From NCBI GenBank assembly GCA_949825045.1, contig OX463818.1, positions 36,720,906-36,784,905 on the forward strand: DNA of 64,000 bases, written 5' to 3'. This DNA is from Argyresthia goedartella (lineage: Eukaryota; Arthropoda; Insecta; Lepidoptera; Argyresthiidae). The position numbers and the translations under genes were made by a program. The notes under the pieces are model-generated. The model worked only from the letters and a program-made list of their open reading frames with translations, was not told where the DNA came from and made no database searches. Positions 57,901 through 60,900 of this stretch are shown one piece after another; positions within the stretch are counted from its first letter, which is position 1, and each line of letters opens with the position of its first letter.

Positions 57901-60900
57901 AAGACGAAAATTCTTATAAGAGACCCCATAAACACCCAGCGCCCACAAGTGATCGTATTGCACGGAGTTCCAATACGACCCGTAGACGAAATAAAATATC
58001 TCGGCACATATATAACGGCAGGACATAGCAGGAGAGACACAATAAAGAAGAGATGCCGGCAAGCCATAGGCAATTCCAAGGCCCTAATGCATTTTATAAA
58101 GAAATCCAACATGGACTGGAAAATAGTACGCCTGATTTACAAAATAGTTATAGCACCGTGTATAACATACGGACTTAAAGCGGCAGCCCTCACCAAAGCA
58201 AACCGTTCTAGACTAAGAAAATATGAACGCCTGATCCTCAGAGACATGTTCGAGAACGCCAGAAGCTATCCAAGACACCACAAAATTCATGACTTACTAC
58301 AGGGCAAAACAATAACCAAACAAATCAAAAACCATCGGATGTGTTACTATACACATATTCTACGACGCCCACAAAAACACCTACTCCACGCATTGAAATA
58401 CGAAGCAAAGAAGAAGAAAGTTGGACGACCCATTTACACCTGGAAAGATTCCCTTAAGCATGACATCAAATACTACGGTAAAGAACACAGTTACTGGACA
58501 GAATCAGCACACAACAGGGACGAAGTCAGAAAGGCATCGAGCCAAATATACCATATTCCAGAAACAGACAGCGAAAACGAAACGGAAACCTTACCGGATA
58601 ACCCAAACGAACACGACAGGAGAGGAAACTCAACCTATAACAATACCTGAAAATAGAAGGAAAACATGAAGTTGAAGAAAACAACAGCTGCTCTCCAAAT
58701 CCTATATCCTCCCCATTCCACACATCCTATATTGGCTTCAGGCTGAAGAGTCGGTCGATTGAATTCACGCTCCTTCCTCTCCTATCGAGCAGGTCATTCC
58801 GCCCCCTCTCAAAACTCGTGCTCTCTGGTAGGCCGGCCGAAAGACCAGAACAGGTTTAGAACCCTGGCTGGAGAAGCACCATTCATTCTTCATTCATTCA
58901 TTCAAAACGATCTAAATATTATGATTATAGTAATAAAATAAAATATTTTTTAAGCACTGAAGTTGTTTCTATTTTGTTGTCTGAAATTAAAAGATATATA
59001 AACTATAATAAATCTATAATAGTGAAACTGCCAGATTGGTTTACTTTAGTTATTTTCACAGTATTATGTCTTATGGAATATTGCTCTGAGGGAGAGCAGC
59101 AGATACAAATACGATATTTGTCTTACAAAAAACCGGTCAAGTGCGAGTCTAAATCGCGCACGAAGGGTTCCGTACCACCGTTCAATGGAAGCGATGGTGT
59201 GGAGTGAATAGTTTGGATTTTACACAGCAAAATATTGTTGACAAAGTTATTGGTGCGGTTACTTTCACACTCCATGTACGTAACCAGGTGCATCCATAAG
59301 TTTGTATGTGGTATTGAAAGAATTGTTGTATGGGAGCCCCCTTAAATATTTCTTGTATCCTGTTTTTTAGTATTTGTTGTTATAGCGGCAACAGAAATAC
59401 ATAATCTGTGAAAATTTCAACTCTCTAGCTAGCTAGGTTCTTGAGATACAGCCTGGTGACAGACGGACGGACAGCGAAGTCTTAGTAATAGGGTTCCGTT
59501 CTTACCCGTTGGGTACGGAACCCTAAAAAGGGCGATCAGGGCGATATATCAATTAGATGCCAGAGAAAAATTCAAAGAAATTAATATACTTATGGTTACC
59601 TGTCAATATATAAACGAGAATATCATGCATGTAAGCAAAGACTTGAATTTATATCGACGCATGTAAGAAAAAACATAGCTTTATTTAAAATTGTAGTTGA
59701 TAGCCATATAATTAACACTAGAAATAGAAATAGGTTAGCTCTACCATTATTTAGACTAAGTAAAGTAAGCACATCATTCATGGGGCGCTGTATTCGCTTC
59801 TACAATAAAATACCACAGGAATCATTGATCCTTCCTGAAAAGAGGTTCAAAAACTATGTTAAAAATGAGCTGATAAGAAAGTCCTATTATAGTATTAAGA
59901 AATACTTAGATGACAAAACGGCTTGGTCCATACCATCTCAGCGCACAGAAATTCGACGAGGGGCGATGGATCAAGTCTATCATGTCTTCACGTGTCATCA
60001 GGTCTTCTAGCACAGGTGACTTACTTAAAAGGAGGTCTCATCAAATTGTTTGTTAAATTAAGTTATGGTAAACAAATTATTATTATTATATTATTATTCA
60101 TTAATCAATTCTATTAGATCTAGGCAATTCATTCAGTATTTCCCACAACACTATGAACGTTACATTTTATTGGATGGCCATTTCTGTTATTGAGATTGGC
60201 CATGTATAGACTTTATAAATATATTGCTAAGAGTTGCCTGCATGGATATCACATAGTTCCGACTGAAATTCAGCACTGCAGCCCTTCTTTAGTATTGTAT
60301 GCTGAGTTGGAGAAATTTCACTAACGAAACATGCATATATCATCATCTTTTGTCTTTTATGTACCTATTTGTTTTCTTCAATAACTTCATGTCAATTTTC
60401 TGTTGATGAACTTGTGTGCTTCACGCTAACGAAAAAGCAGATGAGCTGGCAAGAAACGCTAATGAGCATTTTATTGGACCAGACAAGATTACCTATTGAT
60501 ATAGGTATCAGCTGATGCGACTATCACAAAGAACATCTTCAACATGATGGCTACGCGAGATGCAAACCAAGAATGGAAGAACACCAAAGAATGTAGGCAG
60601 TCCAAGATGTTTATCTTAAGGAAAGACCCCAAAAAGGCTAAGTATTTACTTAATCTTAGTAGGGAAAACTTAGCAATACTGGTAGGTGTGGTGACAGGTC
60701 ACTGCAAACTAAATAGACACCTATCATTATTAAGGCTCGTACAGGACCCATCATGCCCTCAATGTGGCTTGGAAGAAAGTAGCCACTTCTTGGGAGAATG
60801 CGTAATTTATTCAAACATAAGATGGCAAACACTAGGGATGGAGATGCAGCAGATGATTTGTCAAACTTAAAGTTCAGCGACATCCTAGAATTTATTAAAC

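Larger units (their letters stand above)
51220..58901 (+). mobile_element. RTE-like non-LTR retrotransposon with OTU protease domain
   Basis: Flanked by a direct duplication of 20-22 bp (51198-51219 and 58902-58923, core aaaacgatctaaatattatg). The 3' end is a run of attc units (about 58880-58903). Coding order: OTU cysteine-protease-like domain, AP endonuclease, RT and C-terminal region, apparently one long polyprotein that has since gained stops. A Jockey-type fragment (53911-56033) interrupts it. Without that insert the element is about 5.56 kb. The long duplication and matching junctions indicate a complete insertion. Confidence 0.88.
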
